Source of the DNA: Lachnospiraceae bacterium UBA3850 | Lineage (GTDB): Bacteria; Bacillota; Clostridia; Lachnospirales; Lachnospiraceae | DNA length: 46,195 bases | Direction: 5' to 3' | NCBI GenBank assembly: GCA_002392655.1 | Contig: DGHK01000013.1 | Coordinates: 1-46,195, forward strand | Shown: one piece after another, positions 25,440 to 34,549 of the stretch | Position numbering within the stretch: position 1 is the stretch's first letter | Layout: every line of letters begins with the position of its first letter | Notes under the pieces: model-generated | The model's database searches: none | What the model was told of the DNA's origin: nothing | What the model saw: the letters and a program-made list of their open reading frames with translations, nothing else | Position numbers and translations under genes: made by a program

Positions 25440-25907
25440 TTATCTGAGCTTAATTTTGAAATCCCTTTCAGCTTCTCTTTTCTGATCCTTTTTTGCAAGA
25501 GACTGTCTCTTATCATAAAGCTTCTTACCTCTCGCAAGACCAATCTCAAGTTTAACCAAGCTGTTACTAAAATATACTTTAAGAGGAACTATAGTAGTTC
25601 CCTTTTCCTTTGTTTTTCCTATAAGCTTGTTTATCTCAGATTTGTGCAGAAGAAGCTTTCTCTTCCTGAGAGGATCCTTGTTGAATATATTTCCCTTCTC
25701 ATATGGATTAATATGCATACCGTTTATATATACCTGACCCTTCTCTATAGAAACATAAGCTTCTTTGATGCTACATTTACCTTGTCTCAGAGACTTAACT
25801 TCAGTACCGGCAAGAGCTATTCCAGCCTCATAAGTCTCATCAATAAAATAATCATGATAGGCTTTTTTGTTATTTGCTATTAGTCTTTCGCCTTTTTCCT
25901 TTGGCAT
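25440..25907 (-). CDS. smpB: SsrA-binding protein SmpB
   Basis: Binds tmRNA and delivers it to stalled ribosomes. About 155 residues from ATG 25905-25907, which has GGGAGG upstream; the frame opens 10 codons earlier without a start signal. The OB-fold core ([25 protein letters not shown]), the LLLHKSEI segment and the basic C-terminal tail (KKLYDKRQ...[13 protein letters not shown]) are all typical. It lies directly after rnr and before tmRNA, the usual secG-rnr-smpB-ssrA order of Firmicutes. Confidence 0.97.
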   Translation of the reverse strand: MPKEKGERLIANNKKAYHDYFIDETYEAGIALAGTEVKSLRQGKCSIKEAYVSIEKGQVYINGMHINPYEKGNIFNKDPLRKRKLLLHKSEINKLIGKTKEKGTTIVPLKVYFSNSLVKLEIGLARGKKLYDKRQSLAKKDQKREAERDFKIKLR

Positions 25908-25959
25908 AACTCTTCCTCCCTGAGAAATCGATTTCATATCTAATCAATAAAAACCTGTA

Positions 25960-28149
25960 TCAGGCAAACTCAAAATCAATTACTCTATCTATTTTACTAC
26001 AGCTTACAAGTTTTACTCTGCAGCTGTCTCCAAGCTTAATCACTCTTCCAGTAGACTTCCCAACCATCTCAAATCTGTCTTCATAATAAGTATAATAGTC
26101 ATCTGTCATATCGGCAACCCTTACTGCACCTTCGACAGTATTCGGAAGCTCTACAAATATATTCTGACCTGTAAAGCCTGAAATGACACCATCAAACTCC
26201 TCTCCGATATGGTCTGACATATATTCGATCTGCTTCAACTTTACGACATCTCGTTCTGCATCCACCGCTCTTCTTTCCTTAACTGAATTATCCTCAGCAA
26301 CCTTCGGAAGAAGCCTCTTATAATGACTAAGACGACCATCTGTCAGTTCTCCACGCAGATTTTCCTTTATTATACGGTGAATCTGTAGATCCGGATACCT
26401 CCTTATTGGAGAAGTAAAATGGCAATAATACTTAACAGCGAGTCCGAAATGTCCCGCACACTCTGTTGAATATCTGGCCTGTTGCATGGATCTTAGGGTC
26501 ATCTTGGTAAGCAGCGCCTCATAAGGTTCTCCCTTTATACTTTCCAGAAGCTTCTGATACTCCTTCGGATGAATCCTGTCTCTGCTGACCTTAAAAAATT
26601 TATTAAAGTTCTTCATGGCTTCCCTAAGCATATCAACCTTAGCAAGATCAGGAGTCTCATGAATTCTGTATTCAAATGGTATTTCAGCCCAGAAATATTC
26701 CTCAGCAACAGTCTCATTTGCTATAAGCATAAAGTCCTCGATAAGTTTTGTAGCATCATTTCTGTCATATGGATGCATATCCACTACTACACCCTCTGAA
26801 TCTACTATTATCTTGGTTTCAGCCACATCAAAATCTATAGAACCACGTTTTTCTCTTACACTTCTAAGTATTTTAGAGAGCTCAAGCATCTTCTCTAGCA
26901 TAGGTATCAGATACTTATATCTCTCAATAAGCGCCTCATAGCTTCTTGACGGATCAGCCTCTGCAATCTCAGGATGTATAACCCTTCCCTCGAAGATGGA
27001 AGCGACATCATTATAGTTCATGCGCTCGTTTACATTTATCAGACCTTCTACTATCTCATGGTTTATAACCTTACCGTCTTCATCAATATCCATCATGCAT
27101 GAAAGTGTCAGCCTGTCAACATCGTGGTTCAGAGAACATATTCCATTTGATAGTTTATGTGGGAGCATCGGAATAACACTATCTATCAGATAGTTACTTG
27201 TTCCTCTTATCAGCGCCTCTTTGTCAAGAGGTGAGCCTTCTGTAACATAATTTGAAACATCGGCTATATGTACTCCTAGATGATATATACCATCCTCATA
27301 TACCAGCGTTATTGCATCATCCAGATCCTTGGCGTCCTCACCATCTATAGTAATTGTTAACAGATCACGGAAATCTCTTCTACCGAGCTTTTCTTCCTCA
27401 GATACTTCATCAGGCACAAAGTCCAGCTGTTTCTCTACATCATCAGGAAAATCAACCGGAATACCATAGGTTCTTACGACCTGAAGTATATCAGTTTTAG
27501 GATCATCTATATGACCTATCACTTCACTTATATGTCCCTCCGGTGACTTCTTTGAATCACCATAGCTTTCCAGAGATACTATAACCAGACTTCCGGTAAC
27601 AGCATTTCCGTTACCATGATCCGGAATATAGATATCATCGGCAATCTTCTTATTATTAGGTATGACAAACCCATATCCATCACACTGCTGATATACACCC
27701 AAAAGCTCAGTAGTATTTCTCGACAGAATCCTCGTGATACGTGCTTCCTTTCTAGGTCCACTGTTATGATCCAGAACCTGAATCAGCACCTTATCTCCGT
27801 GAAAGGCATTGAGGCTGTCCTTAGATGATACAAAATAATCCTCATCCTCCCCCTCTACGCTTACAAAACCAAAACCACGTCTGGTGCTGGTATAAATACC
27901 AACAAGCATATTTGCAGGAGGAAGCATGTATCTGTTATTCTTGGTCTTAATCAACTTCACTTCATCAGTAAGCCTATTCAAAAATCCCAGAAATTCATCC
28001 TTCTTTTCTTCCTTAGTTATCTCATATAGATTACATAGCTCCTTGAATTTAAGAGGCCTGTAATCACTCTCAGACATGATTTTCTTAAAGGATTCATACA
28101 TGTCCATCTCTTCTTCTGTATATTCTGTTTCTGTACGCTCTATCTCCAT
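25960..28149 (-). CDS. rnr: Ribonuclease R
   Basis: Processive 3'-5' exoribonuclease that degrades structured RNA and works with trans-translation on non-stop mRNA. About 729 residues from ATG 28147-28149, which follows GGAGG; the frame is open 12 codons further up without a ribosome site. Visible: an N-terminal winged-helix-like part, cold-shock domains, an RNB catalytic domain with DGEDAKDLDDAI, and a C-terminal S1 domain. The Lys-rich tail seen in E. coli is absent. A terminator hairpin sits immediately before its ribosome site, so its expression may depend on read-through. Confidence 0.96.
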   Translation of the reverse strand: MEIERTETEYTEEEMDMYESFKKIMSESDYRPLKFKELCNLYEITKEEKKDEFLGFLNRLTDEVKLIKTKNNRYMLPPANMLVGIYTSTRRGFGFVSVEGEDEDYFVSSKDSLNAFHGDKVLIQVLDHNSGPRKEARITRILSRNTTELLGVYQQCDGYGFVIPNNKKIADDIYIPDHGNGNAVTGSLVIVSLESYGDSKKSPEGHISEVIGHIDDPKTDILQVVRTYGIPVDFPDDVEKQLDFVPDEVSEEEKLGRRDFRDLLTITIDGEDAKDLDDAITLVYEDGIYHLGVHIADVSNYVTEGSPLDKEALIRGTSNYLIDSVIPMLPHKLSNGICSLNHDVDRLTLSCMMDIDEDGKVINHEIVEGLINVNERMNYNDVASIFEGRVIHPEIAEADPSRSYEALIERYKYLIPMLEKMLELSKILRSVREKRGSIDFDVAETKIIVDSEGVVVDMHPYDRNDATKLIEDFMLIANETVAEEYFWAEIPFEYRIHETPDLAKVDMLREAMKNFNKFFKVSRDRIHPKEYQKLLESIKGEPYEALLTKMTLRSMQQARYSTECAGHFGLAVKYYCHFTSPIRRYPDLQIHRIIKENLRGELTDGRLSHYKRLLPKVAEDNSVKERRAVDAERDVVKLKQIEYMSDHIGEEFDGVISGFTGQNIFVELPNTVEGAVRVADMTDDYYTYYEDRFEMVGKSTGRVIKLGDSCRVKLVSCSKIDRVIDFEFA

Positions 28150-28170
28150 ATAAATCCTCCAACAGATGAA

Positions 28171-28201
28171 AAAAGGGGTGCTCACATATAAGTAAGCACC
28201 C
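28171..28201 (-). terminator. Intrinsic terminator between secG and rnr
   Basis: A 7-bp GGGTGCT/AGCACCC stem (28176-28182 with 28195-28201), with two further inner pairs, is followed by TTTTTT on the minus strand. The T tract ends about 10 nt before the rnr Shine-Dalgarno sequence, leaving no room for a promoter in between. A TATAAT lies upstream of the hairpin, near the secG stop. Confidence 0.8.
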
Positions 28202-28229
28202 GAATAATAATCGTTAATTATACACTATA

Positions 28230-28469
28230 CTATTTATTCAGCCACTTTGAACTGAGTATTGCGGCAATTATGATAAATAACGCTCCAAAGAAAGCCGTTG
28301 CCTTCTGAATCTTAGCTTCTCTTGAGTGTTTTTTATTCTTTCCCCAATATGTATCAACAGAACCGGTAAATGAGCCTGTAAAGCCATTTTCCTTTCCTTC
28401 CTGACTAAGTACAAGTATAGCAAGTACGACTGCTACTATAATAAATGCTATTGTAAGTGCAATTTTCAT
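28230..28469 (-). CDS. secG: Preprotein translocase subunit SecG
   Basis: 79-residue membrane subunit of SecYEG. Two transmembrane helices (about 4-22 and 58-75) flank the conserved loop with FTGSFTGSVDTYWGK. ATG follows AGGAGG. Placement just before rnr and smpB is typical of Firmicutes. Confidence 0.95.
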   Translation of the reverse strand: MKIALTIAFIIVAVVLAILVLSQEGKENGFTGSFTGSVDTYWGKNKKHSREAKIQKATAFFGALFIIIAAILSSKWLNK

Positions 28470-28500
28470 GAATTTATCCTCCTAAAAATCATACCAAGTG

Positions 28501-28529
28501 ATAATATCATAAGAATTTACATAATGCAA
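28501..28529 (-). promoter_or_regulatory. Predicted promoter for secG
   Basis: TTGCAT (28524-28529) and TATTAT (28501-28506) are separated by 17 nt on the minus strand, about 35 nt before secG. Confidence 0.55.
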
Positions 28530-28555
28530 CCGTTTTTTGTGATACCTTAGTGAAT

Positions 28556-29980
28556 TTAACTGGATATTGCCTCTAAAGGTTTAATCTTTGAAGCCCATCT
28601 AGCCGGAAATGCGCCTGCAAGGATTGATACCACAATAGAAAGTACCAGTGCCAGAACCACCAGCCATAGTGGCGTACTCATGATCCAGGTACCTTCCGGC
28701 ATATCCATCATTTGCACCAGTTTTTTATTCAGGAATAAATCAATAAGGAAAGAAAGACCTATACCCAATACTCCACCAACGCCACCTAATAATGCAGATT
28801 CAAACAGGAACATGAAGCTGATATCATCATTATCTGCTCCCAACATTTTGAGAAGACCTATCTCTCTAATACGGTCATAAACCGCGGTCATCATAGTATT
28901 AATAATCCCGATTATAGCTACTATTCCAGCTATAGCCCCTAATGCTCCAAGAACCAACTGAACTATATTTATTGTACGATTTACAGAATTGAGAGTCTCC
29001 AGGTTATTATTAACCTGATATCCCATATCCTTTATCACTTTAGATAAATGTTCCACATTCTCAACACTGTCTGCTCTTACTATGATCCTGCTATAGGACC
29101 AGAAACTGTATGGATTTCCAGATTTATCCAGAGGCTGTCCAGGAATCTTTCTATCGTTTTGCTGTCTCTTGAGAAACATTTTAAGTGTACCTATATCTGT
29201 ATAGATATTATAATCATATTCATTATCTGTTTCTCCAACTATATTCAGCTTAACTACTACAGGATCATTTTCCTCTTCGGATTTATTGTTAGATTCTTCG
29301 GATTCATCTTCTGTTTTATTTTTTATATTATTTTTTGTATCTTCTTTTGATTCACCATCAGAACTTTCCGATTCACCATCAGCATCTGTGGATGAAGCAT
29401 CTGTTTGATCCTCTTCCTGATCTTTCGAAGCCTTAACTATATCCTGAAGTTCAAAATCAAATCTCTTACCAACAAGAGACTCTTCACCCTTAGTAGATTC
29501 TGAATATAGAGTATATGTCTTGGAATTAAAAAGGTTGTCCTTTATCCCCTTTCCAACAAGAAGCTTCGGTCTTGAACCATTTGATTCCGGTATAACACCA
29601 TCTTCTATATTAAGAATCTCCATATACTCTATTGGTACACCTACCAAAGAACTGAAACCGGTATAGTTTCCCATCTTTTCAGTTCCATTCGCTTCAAGAA
29701 CAGGATAAACACCAACCACATCATCCAGCTTCTCAAACTTAGATACTACAGAGTCCGTAAGAAGCATGTCCTTTCGAGAGGTATTGACGCAGTAAACCAC
29801 AATCTCTCTGGTGTTTCCAACCTTCTCAACCTCATCTACCATCGCATCTCTGGCTCCCATTCCAGCAGTAAGCATAGTAACTATAGACATGATTCCGATC
29901 ATAATTCCAATAATAGTAAGAGCTGTCCTGAGCTTACGGAGTTTTAAATTGGCAAAACTTAGTCTAATAATATATCCCAT
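28556..29980 (-). CDS. ABC transporter permease, MacB/FtsX type
   Basis: 474 residues: an N-terminal transmembrane helix (about 20-42), a large extracellular MacB-like periplasmic core domain (about 45-330) interrupted by a Ser/Glu/Asn-rich low-complexity insert (about 190-240), and three C-terminal helices of the FtsX domain (about 335-470) containing YDRIREIGLLKMLGA. It is the last of four genes starting with the ATPase at 34398 and probably acts in the same complex. The substrate is unknown; such systems work as mechanotransmitters, lipoprotein extractors or antimicrobial-peptide exporters. Confidence 0.9.
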   Translation of the reverse strand: MGYIIRLSFANLKLRKLRTALTIIGIMIGIMSIVTMLTAGMGARDAMVDEVEKVGNTREIVVYCVNTSRKDMLLTDSVVSKFEKLDDVVGVYPVLEANGTEKMGNYTGFSSLVGVPIEYMEILNIEDGVIPESNGSRPKLLVGKGIKDNLFNSKTYTLYSESTKGEESLVGKRFDFELQDIVKASKDQEEDQTDASSTDADGESESSDGESKEDTKNNIKNKTEDESEESNNKSEEENDPVVVKLNIVGETDNEYDYNIYTDIGTLKMFLKRQQNDRKIPGQPLDKSGNPYSFWSYSRIIVRADSVENVEHLSKVIKDMGYQVNNNLETLNSVNRTINIVQLVLGALGAIAGIVAIIGIINTMMTAVYDRIREIGLLKMLGADNDDISFMFLFESALLGGVGGVLGIGLSFLIDLFLNKKLVQMMDMPEGTWIMSTPLWLVVLALVLSIVVSILAGAFPARWASKIKPLEAISS

Positions 29981-30004
29981 TTCATCTCCAAGTAATTAAA
30001 AAAG

Positions 30005-30961
30005 TCAATCAAACTCTTTCTCTAATCTACGACGCTTAAGAAATCTCTTAATCATAAAGAACAAAACCAGAATAACTACACATACAAGAACTATAAGAAG
30101 TTTAAAGTTATTGGTCATACCTGTACTTGTATCTTCCTTAATCTTTATGATATCTGAGTAATCCTGCTCAAGAACTTCTATTCTGCCATCATTTCCAAGA
30201 TATACTTTCTCTTTATACTCATTTCCATCGATATCTTCGTAAGTTATTTCAACTATATTATTATAAGTACTTGTTGTAGAAACCGCTGTGGCTTTGGTGA
30301 TGATATCAATACTGCCCTGCTTTCCAGGAGCAATATTCCCAACATAACAGTTTGCATCAGCAATATTATCACCTGAACACTTTGCCTGAACCTTGTAGAT
30401 ATCAGCACCGCCAATATTATTAATCGTTGAAACAATCTCAATATTATCCCCAAGTCTTATCTCTTCTTCCGCAATATATGTTTCAGAAACAAGAACCTCA
30501 GTCTTAAGTTTAACAGGAATATATATCACATCTGATGCTTTATACTTATTATTCCAATCCTCATATTCAGTCTTAATAGAAAGTTTATAAGACTTTTCAG
30601 ATAGTTTCTTTATAGCAGAAAGATCCATAGAAAGCTCAACTTCCTCTTCCCCCTTAATCTCTGCCACATAGATAGAACCCGTACTTTCTACAGGAATAAA
30701 CTCACCATTATCTGAAGCGACAGTACATTTCAGATTCATAATCCCATTCTTCGAAGTATTTTTCAGCTTGAAATTTATGGTAAATGTATCTCCCGGGTAA
30801 ATCTCATCAGTACTAAGAGAATACTCTGACAGCATAACCCTTGGTGTCACCGCCTGAGCATCGATTGAAAAGATTAGCGGAACTATAGCCGTTATAAGAA
30901 ACATCAAGGTCCCAAGTACCGACACTATTTTGTTATAAAGCCTGCTATTAATCCTCTTCAT
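30005..30961 (-). CDS. Membrane-anchored CARDB/COG1361-like surface protein of the ABC operon
   Basis: 318 residues: an N-terminal signal sequence (hydrophobic about 11-33, likely cleavage after DAQA), two beta-sandwich domains of CARDB/NEW3 type (about 38-150 and 155-265) with the motif YPGDTFTINFKLKN repeated loosely as LGDNIEIVSTINN, a C-terminal transmembrane helix (about 285-305) and a basic cytoplasmic tail. It lies between two FtsX-type permeases and may be an extracellular adaptor or sensor for the transporter. This role is inferred from gene order alone. Confidence 0.85.
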   Translation of the reverse strand: MKRINSRLYNKIVSVLGTLMFLITAIVPLIFSIDAQAVTPRVMLSEYSLSTDEIYPGDTFTINFKLKNTSKNGIMNLKCTVASDNGEFIPVESTGSIYVAEIKGEEEVELSMDLSAIKKLSEKSYKLSIKTEYEDWNNKYKASDVIYIPVKLKTEVLVSETYIAEEEIRLGDNIEIVSTINNIGGADIYKVQAKCSGDNIADANCYVGNIAPGKQGSIDIITKATAVSTTSTYNNIVEITYEDIDGNEYKEKVYLGNDGRIEVLEQDYSDIIKIKEDTSTGMTNNFKLLIVLVCVVILVLFFMIKRFLKRRRLEKEFD

Positions 30962-31016
30962 TATCTGTCTCCTTCTCTGTCTTCTTCTTAGATAATTCTT
31001 TTATCCACCATACTTA

Positions 31017-33701
31017 TCATTCACCTGATCTAGTAAGTTCATTTGCCACATTTAGATTCATACCTCTGATACATACTATGTTGGTTCCGCATAAAACAAT
31101 AAACTCCAAAAGTATCGTTACGAGTATCGGTATCCAAGCTATTATCATATTAGAATTTATAATCAAAACCAAAATCCGGCTATGAATATAATATTGAATA
31201 GCTAATCCGACTATAAGTCCAAGAACCGAAGAGATAAACCAAGCTATTCCCCCTTCTAGAACAACTGCTTTCATAAGTCCATTCTTGGTCATGCCCAAAG
31301 CTCTAAGCTGAGCAAACTCATTTCGCCGTAGTTGAATGTTACTGATTGCAGTATTCATTGTATTAAAAGAACTTACCAGAACGATGATCAATATGACAAC
31401 ACCAATTGCCAAAAACTGTTTCATTCCTCCAACAATAGATGAGACATCATCTAAATAATTAGATATCTCAGCATAACTAAAGAAGTAACCATTTTCATCT
31501 TCAATAAAAGGCTCATGTAATGCATTTATAAAATCCTGCTTATTAAAATCACTGCTGAAAATGTTACTAACATGAAATATCATTCCTGAATAATCGCTGG
31601 TAGTGTTCGAAGTCATTTCATAATATTTATCCAGCGGAACAATAATGGTTGGCTCTTTAAAACTATGATTCGGCTCATCCTTAATTATTCCCTCTATAAC
31701 ATAGGTCTTATATTTTCCTTCATCCACAAGCTTTTGCCTTGCAGACTCTATAATCCAATGTTCTTTTATAGAATTACCTTTTATATCTATATAAAAACTA
31801 TAAGGATTGATCTTTTCCTCACCATTTTCATCAACTTCACCAGCATGAAGCTTTTCCCACTCTTTTTCTTTCTGAGACATAATCTCATCATATTCAGAAG
31901 ACCTTTTAAGTTCATTCTGAACAAGCTTTCTCATCTCTGCGGGATCAACTATGGTAATCTCATCCCCAACCTTTAGATCCGTAAATGTATATTCTTCCTT
32001 CTGGGGCATCATGCTTACATAATCACCATCAGCATTATCATTATATTCTAAATTTGTATTAAGCTCATTTTGATTAACAAGAATAATACCATTCGGAGAA
32101 AGATTCATGGTGCCGTCAACAAGATAGTCAGCACATCTTGCATAATCCTCATCATCGTAACCAACTATATCAAGACTCGTTCTATATAACGAAGTTCCAT
32201 ATTTAATATTTGAAATATATCTTCCATCCCCTTTATCAGGATCGAAATCATCATTAATAAATTCCAGAGCTTCAAAATCAACTAAACCTTTGCCGCTATC
32301 TCTATAGCTTTTCATTATTTCATTATACTTTTTCAGATTTTCATTAAAACTCTCATAGGCTTCTTGTTCATCAGCCGGAGGAGTTCCGAAAGCAGAGTAT
32401 ATCTCTGAATCATAACATTTTAACTTATAATCCTCATTTAAATGAGAATAAAGCCATTCATTTTCTGAAACAAATACTGTATCTCTATAGGAGTATTTGA
32501 CTTCATCAATCCCCTTAGCGCTACCAATCTTCTTAAGAGCATCCGCTGAATATAGCTGTGCCTTTATCTCATCCGTAGTATTTACAGTTAGAGTTTCAGC
32601 CTGAATATATTGCTGATAATAACCATATTCCTTTGTACTACTCTTAAGAAACTGTTGTAAAAATCCCATGATTCCACCTATAACAACAACAGTACCAAGG
32701 CCAAATGCCATCGCTAGCACAGTTTTTATAAACCTGCCATTGTTACGCTTTATATTCTTATAAGCATAATCTCCTTCGATTCCAAAGAGTAGTTTCCATA
32801 TGCCACTATTTCGAACTCTATTCTTCTTGATCTTAATGCGGTAATTTCCTTTAACCGCCTCTATAGGATTTACCTTCAGTACTGGTTTGATAGCATCACC
32901 TATAGCAAAAAACATATCCATATAGAACGCTGCAGCAAGCAGGAATATAGGAATAAAATGAAAATCAGCCGGCAGTTCCCTTGACTTACAGATTGGTATA
33001 CTTATCAAATATCCCAAGAACACGCCACCGGCTATTCCTATTGTTTCAAGCACAAAGGATTCTCTTAAAACTATAGCTTTAATCTGTTTCTTAGTAGCAC
33101 CAATACACCTAAGATTTCCATAATCCTTTATTCTTTCTAAGGTTGAAAGTTGCACACTATTTCTGACAATTCCTACTCCTATGATTGCAAAAATGTATGC
33201 TACAAATAGTCCTCCAAGGAGAAATATTCCTCCAGCCCCACTTTCATCCATCATATATGTCCATAAAACATCATTATTTAGCTCCGTATGAACACCATAA
33301 GTTTTCTGAATATATTTGTTGTAATATTTTACCAGAACTACTTCTTTAACATTTATATGAAGAGCATTCGAATATAATATATATTCTTCTTCCGCACCAG
33401 GATTCATCGGATCCTCTACATATTCAGATGGAGTCCAGGAATAAGCTTTTCCCATATAAGCCGAACGAACAAAAGGCTCATTTACGATGGATTCTATCTT
33501 ATCCTTATCATCTGTAAGAATTAAAATCTCAAAGTCATCTGTCTTCCTAACCGCAGCCCTCTCACTATCAACCCAATTACTCATGACATTAAGGAAAACA
33601 AAAAGAAGCATTGCCACAATCATGCAACCAAGCACAGTAATGAAGGATCTTTTTCTATTCTGTTTTAAATATCTGTTGCCTAGTTCTCTAAAATCTTCCA
33701 T
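31017..33701 (-). CDS. ABC transporter permease with two FtsX domains
   Basis: 894 residues. An N-terminal helix (about 19-41) leads to an extracellular part, a first FtsX domain (about 155-285, LERIKDYGNLRCIGATKKQI), another helix (about 325-350), a very large extracellular domain (about 350-755), and a second FtsX domain (about 760-890, LRRNEFAQLRALGMTKNGLM). The duplicated layout matches BceB/YtrF-like or lipoprotein-release-type permeases. No Shine-Dalgarno sequence is obvious before the ATG, so translation may depend on the ATPase gene 34 nt upstream. Confidence 0.9.
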   Translation of the reverse strand: MEDFRELGNRYLKQNRKRSFITVLGCMIVAMLLFVFLNVMSNWVDSERAAVRKTDDFEILILTDDKDKIESIVNEPFVRSAYMGKAYSWTPSEYVEDPMNPGAEEEYILYSNALHINVKEVVLVKYYNKYIQKTYGVHTELNNDVLWTYMMDESGAGGIFLLGGLFVAYIFAIIGVGIVRNSVQLSTLERIKDYGNLRCIGATKKQIKAIVLRESFVLETIGIAGGVFLGYLISIPICKSRELPADFHFIPIFLLAAAFYMDMFFAIGDAIKPVLKVNPIEAVKGNYRIKIKKNRVRNSGIWKLLFGIEGDYAYKNIKRNNGRFIKTVLAMAFGLGTVVVIGGIMGFLQQFLKSSTKEYGYYQQYIQAETLTVNTTDEIKAQLYSADALKKIGSAKGIDEVKYSYRDTVFVSENEWLYSHLNEDYKLKCYDSEIYSAFGTPPADEQEAYESFNENLKKYNEIMKSYRDSGKGLVDFEALEFINDDFDPDKGDGRYISNIKYGTSLYRTSLDIVGYDDEDYARCADYLVDGTMNLSPNGIILVNQNELNTNLEYNDNADGDYVSMMPQKEEYTFTDLKVGDEITIVDPAEMRKLVQNELKRSSEYDEIMSQKEKEWEKLHAGEVDENGEEKINPYSFYIDIKGNSIKEHWIIESARQKLVDEGKYKTYVIEGIIKDEPNHSFKEPTIIVPLDKYYEMTSNTTSDYSGMIFHVSNIFSSDFNKQDFINALHEPFIEDENGYFFSYAEISNYLDDVSSIVGGMKQFLAIGVVILIIVLVSSFNTMNTAISNIQLRRNEFAQLRALGMTKNGLMKAVVLEGGIAWFISSVLGLIVGLAIQYYIHSRILVLIINSNMIIAWIPILVTILLEFIVLCGTNIVCIRGMNLNVANELTRSGE

Positions 33702-33735
33702 TGTAATTTATTTGTAAATTTTATTATCGTTCGTC

Positions 33736-34398
33736 TCAAGCAATCTCTCCATCTTTGATGGTAATGATTCTGTCTGCCCGCTTCGCCAGTTCATCATTAT
33801 GTGTGATGATAACCAGAGTCTGACCAATATCTTCAACCGACTTCATAAGAAGATTCATAACCTCTTCTCCATTCTTAGAATCAAGAGCGCCTGTAGGCTC
33901 ATCAGCAAGAACAAGAGCCGGATTATTGGCTAATGCTCTGGCTATAGCTGTTCTCTGCTGCTGACCACCGGAAAGCTGATTAGGAAGATGTCTTCTTCTC
34001 TCAGAAAGCCCAAGAAGATCGATAATATGATCAATATACTCCCTGTCTGGCTTCTTATGATCCAGAAGAACCGGCATCTTTATATTCTCTTCAACAGTAA
34101 GCACAGGAATAAGATGATATGCCTGAAAGATAAAACCTACCTTTCTTCTACGAAATATACTGAGCTCATCATCGTTATATTTTGTAATATCCTTTCCATC
34201 CACATATATACTTCCATCAGAAGGAGTATCAACTCCACCCATAATATTCAGTAATGTGGACTTTCCACTTCCTGAAGCACCAACTATAGAAACCACACTT
34301 CCTTTTTCTATATTAAGACTTACATTATGAAGTGCCAGTACCTGGTTCTCCTTCTCTCCATAAATCTTTGTGACATTCTTCATCTCAACTATATTCAT
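33736..34398 (-). CDS. ABC transporter ATP-binding protein, MacB/LolD type
   Basis: 220 residues from ATG 34396-34398, which has AGGAGG upstream (the frame opens nine codons earlier without a signal). Complete nucleotide-binding domain: Walker A GASGSGKST, Q-loop FIFQAYHL, signature LSGGQQQR, Walker B LVLADEPTGALD and the H-loop ITHND. It leads a four-gene operon with two FtsX-type permeases and a CARDB-like protein, and would energise them. Confidence 0.95.
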   Translation of the reverse strand: MNIVEMKNVTKIYGEKENQVLALHNVSLNIEKGSVVSIVGASGSGKSTLLNIMGGVDTPSDGSIYVDGKDITKYNDDELSIFRRRKVGFIFQAYHLIPVLTVEENIKMPVLLDHKKPDREYIDHIIDLLGLSERRRHLPNQLSGGQQQRTAIARALANNPALVLADEPTGALDSKNGEEVMNLLMKSVEDIGQTLVIITHNDELAKRADRIITIKDGEIA

Positions 34399-34447
34399 GG
34401 AATTCCTCCTAGAATCATTTTTCAATATTAAACCTTAGTCGTTTATC

Positions 34448-34476
34448 ATAATACCATAAGCACGAAAAACCTACAA
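34448..34476 (-). promoter_or_regulatory. Predicted promoter for the four-gene ABC operon
   Basis: TTGTAG (34471-34476) and TATTAT (34448-34453) are separated by 17 nt on the minus strand. It is divergent from the promoter of the BirA-like gene, whose hexamers lie 40 nt away. Confidence 0.5.
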
Positions 34477-34513
34477 ATCCCACCTATTAATCACCTTAAA
34501 TCCATCTCTTTTA

Positions 34514-34542
34514 TTGACATGAATATCACCGTTTGATAAATT
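34514..34542 (+). promoter_or_regulatory. Predicted promoter giving a leaderless mRNA
   Basis: A consensus TTGACA (34514-34519) and TAAATT (34537-34542) are separated by 17 nt. The -10 box ends 7 nt before the ATG of the BirA-like gene, so transcription should start at or next to the A of the start codon. No Shine-Dalgarno sequence is present. Confidence 0.6.
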
Positions 34543-34549
34543 TACATTT

